A DNA stretch of 6,904 bases. Source: CAYJXJ01 sp964374095 (GTDB lineage: Bacteria; Elusimicrobiota; Elusimicrobia; UBA1565; UBA9628). Positions 6,282-6,904 of this stretch are shown here, piece by piece. Below the pieces are notes generated by a model, which saw only the letters and a program-made list of their open reading frames with translations, was not told where the DNA came from and did no database searches. Within the stretch, counting starts at the first letter, position 1, and every line of letters starts with the position of its first letter. The stretch spans positions 1-6,904 of the forward strand of contig CAYJXJ010000220.1 in NCBI GenBank assembly GCA_964374095.1, given 5' to 3'. A program made the translations under genes and the position numbers.

Positions 6282-6833
6282 TTACCCGCGGGCCCAGATC
6301 CAATCGCGATAGTCGTCGCCGATCATGCGCGCCAGGGCGGCCGCGCCGCGGGTCCAGCGCACCCCGACCAGGCCCTGGAGCGCGCCCAGGCCGACGCTCA
6401 GGCAACCGAGGGCCGCGCCGAATGGGCCAAAGAGTCTCAGCGCGCCGCCTCCGAGAACTCGACCGACGGCCCCTCCCGTGGCGGAAGCGCCCATCCACAT
6501 CCCGCCGAGATGCTCCAACGAAGCTGCTGAAGCCGTCACGATGATGCAACCGGCGGTCAGCGTGACTCCGCCCGCCGTGCTTCCACGCCGAAGCGTCCAA
6601 AGGAGGCCGTAGGCGAGGAAGACCGGAACCAGCCATGTGGAGATGCCGAGCGTGGAATAGAGGTTTCTGCCGAGCCAACTGACCACGGGATAGGGGGATT
6701 GCGGGAAGGCGAGCGACCACATCAAGAAGGGGATCAGCGCGGCAAGGGTCGCCCACCGCAATGCCAGCATGAATCCCCCGCCGCGCTTCCCGGCCCGGCG
6801 GGCGTTTCGGTACTGGTAGAGGAACTGATTCAT
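6282..6833 (-). CDS. ftsK: FtsK N-terminal four-helix membrane domain
   Basis: 183-aa membrane protein matching the FtsK 4TM domain, which anchors FtsK at the septum. Hydrophobic segments lie at about 22-42, 66-82, 88-105 and 137-155. The region GGAVGRVLGGGALRLFGPFG (120-139) corresponds to the conserved G-G-x-x-G and F-G-x-x-G segments before the last helix. The protein stops at W-A-R-G followed by TAA, where a normal FtsK would run into its cytoplasmic linker. The downstream motor continues in the same frame, so a full-length reading would be about 712 aa, a normal FtsK size. The ATG at 6833 overlaps an upstream TGA by ATGA; the ribosome site is weak. This may be a genuine separate subunit, or one half of a gene broken by a nonsense substitution or a base-call error. 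Confidence 0.82.
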   Translation of the reverse strand: MNQFLYQYRNARRAGKRGGGFMLALRWATLAALIPFLMWSLAFPQSPYPVVSWLGRNLYSTLGISTWLVPVFLAYGLLWTLRRGSTAGGVTLTAGCIIVTASAASLEHLGGMWMGASATGGAVGRVLGGGALRLFGPFGAALGCLSVGLGALQGLVGVRWTRGAAALARMIGDDYRDWIWARG

Positions 6834-6904
6834 GGTTCTCTTGTATCCACCCAGGTCTCCCTTCGGGCTTCATCGGGAGTTGGACGTTCCCCACGTCGAG
6901 CAGG
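6830..6904 (-). CDS. C-terminal end of an unidentified upstream gene (partial)
   Basis: One minus-strand frame is open from the right edge to a TGA at 6832-6830 that overlaps the ATG of the FtsK membrane gene, the same ATGA coupling seen elsewhere in this operon. Only 24 codons are visible; the peptide is rich in Arg, Glu and Pro (beginning PARRGERPTPDEAR) and is not recognisable. A second frame is also open, but it runs deep into ftsK and looks like a shadow. The call rests on the overlap alone. Confidence 0.35.
   Translation of the reverse strand, partial: PARRGERPTPDEARRETWVDTREP

Noticed and set aside
5617..6894. Minus-strand open frame of 425 codons overlapping both ftsK parts
   Set aside because: It is out of frame with the clear FtsK membrane and motor sequences, and its translation is Arg/Pro/Gly-rich without any domain.

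Overview
The window is a GC-rich, gene-dense stretch of a bacterial chromosome, and almost every gene belongs to core cell-envelope or chromosome biology. A LolA-type periplasmic lipoprotein carrier and a secreted protein with a POTRA-like domain and an apparent beta-barrel indicate a diderm (Gram-negative-type) organism. The phylum cannot be fixed from sequence alone. A high-GC lineage outside the classical Proteobacteria, such as Elusimicrobiota or a Deltaproteobacteria-like group, is only a guess.

Layout. Positions 1-160 are non-coding and hold a perfect 16-bp palindrome at the left edge, a plausible extended -10 promoter and a strong Shine-Dalgarno site for adk (adenylate kinase, + strand, 161-826). 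Everything else is on the minus strand and reads right to left as one tightly packed operon: the tail of an unidentified upstream gene (about 6830-6904), a gene for the four-helix FtsK membrane domain (6282-6833), a gene for the FtsK motor and gamma domains (4695-6269), a LolA-like carrier (3913-4698), a RodZ-like cytoskeletal adaptor (3121-3909), pgsA (2539-3105), pgpA (2057-2548), and a POTRA-beta-barrel protein (834-2060). Junctions are ATGA overlaps, a 10-nt overlap, or gaps of 3 to 15 nt, so cotranscription and translational coupling are likely. The operon's promoter lies beyond the right edge. adk and the operon converge, with only 7 nt between their stop codons.

How the genes fit together. 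FtsK links division to chromosome segregation. RodZ ties the MreB cytoskeleton to cell-wall growth. PgsA and PgpA are consecutive steps making phosphatidylglycerol, the lipid that supplies the diacylglyceryl group of bacterial lipoproteins. LolA carries lipoproteins across the periplasm, and the last gene probably encodes an outer-membrane protein. The order ftsK ... rodZ-pgsA resembles the spoIIIE ... ymfM-pgsA order of Firmicutes, with lolA, pgpA and the barrel gene added.

No defence system, mobile element, CRISPR array or RNA gene was found. The most unusual points are that FtsK is divided by one in-frame TAA exactly between its membrane domain and its motor, that its DNA-reading gamma helix is divergent, and that the operon ends in a compact POTRA-plus-barrel protein I cannot assign to a named family.
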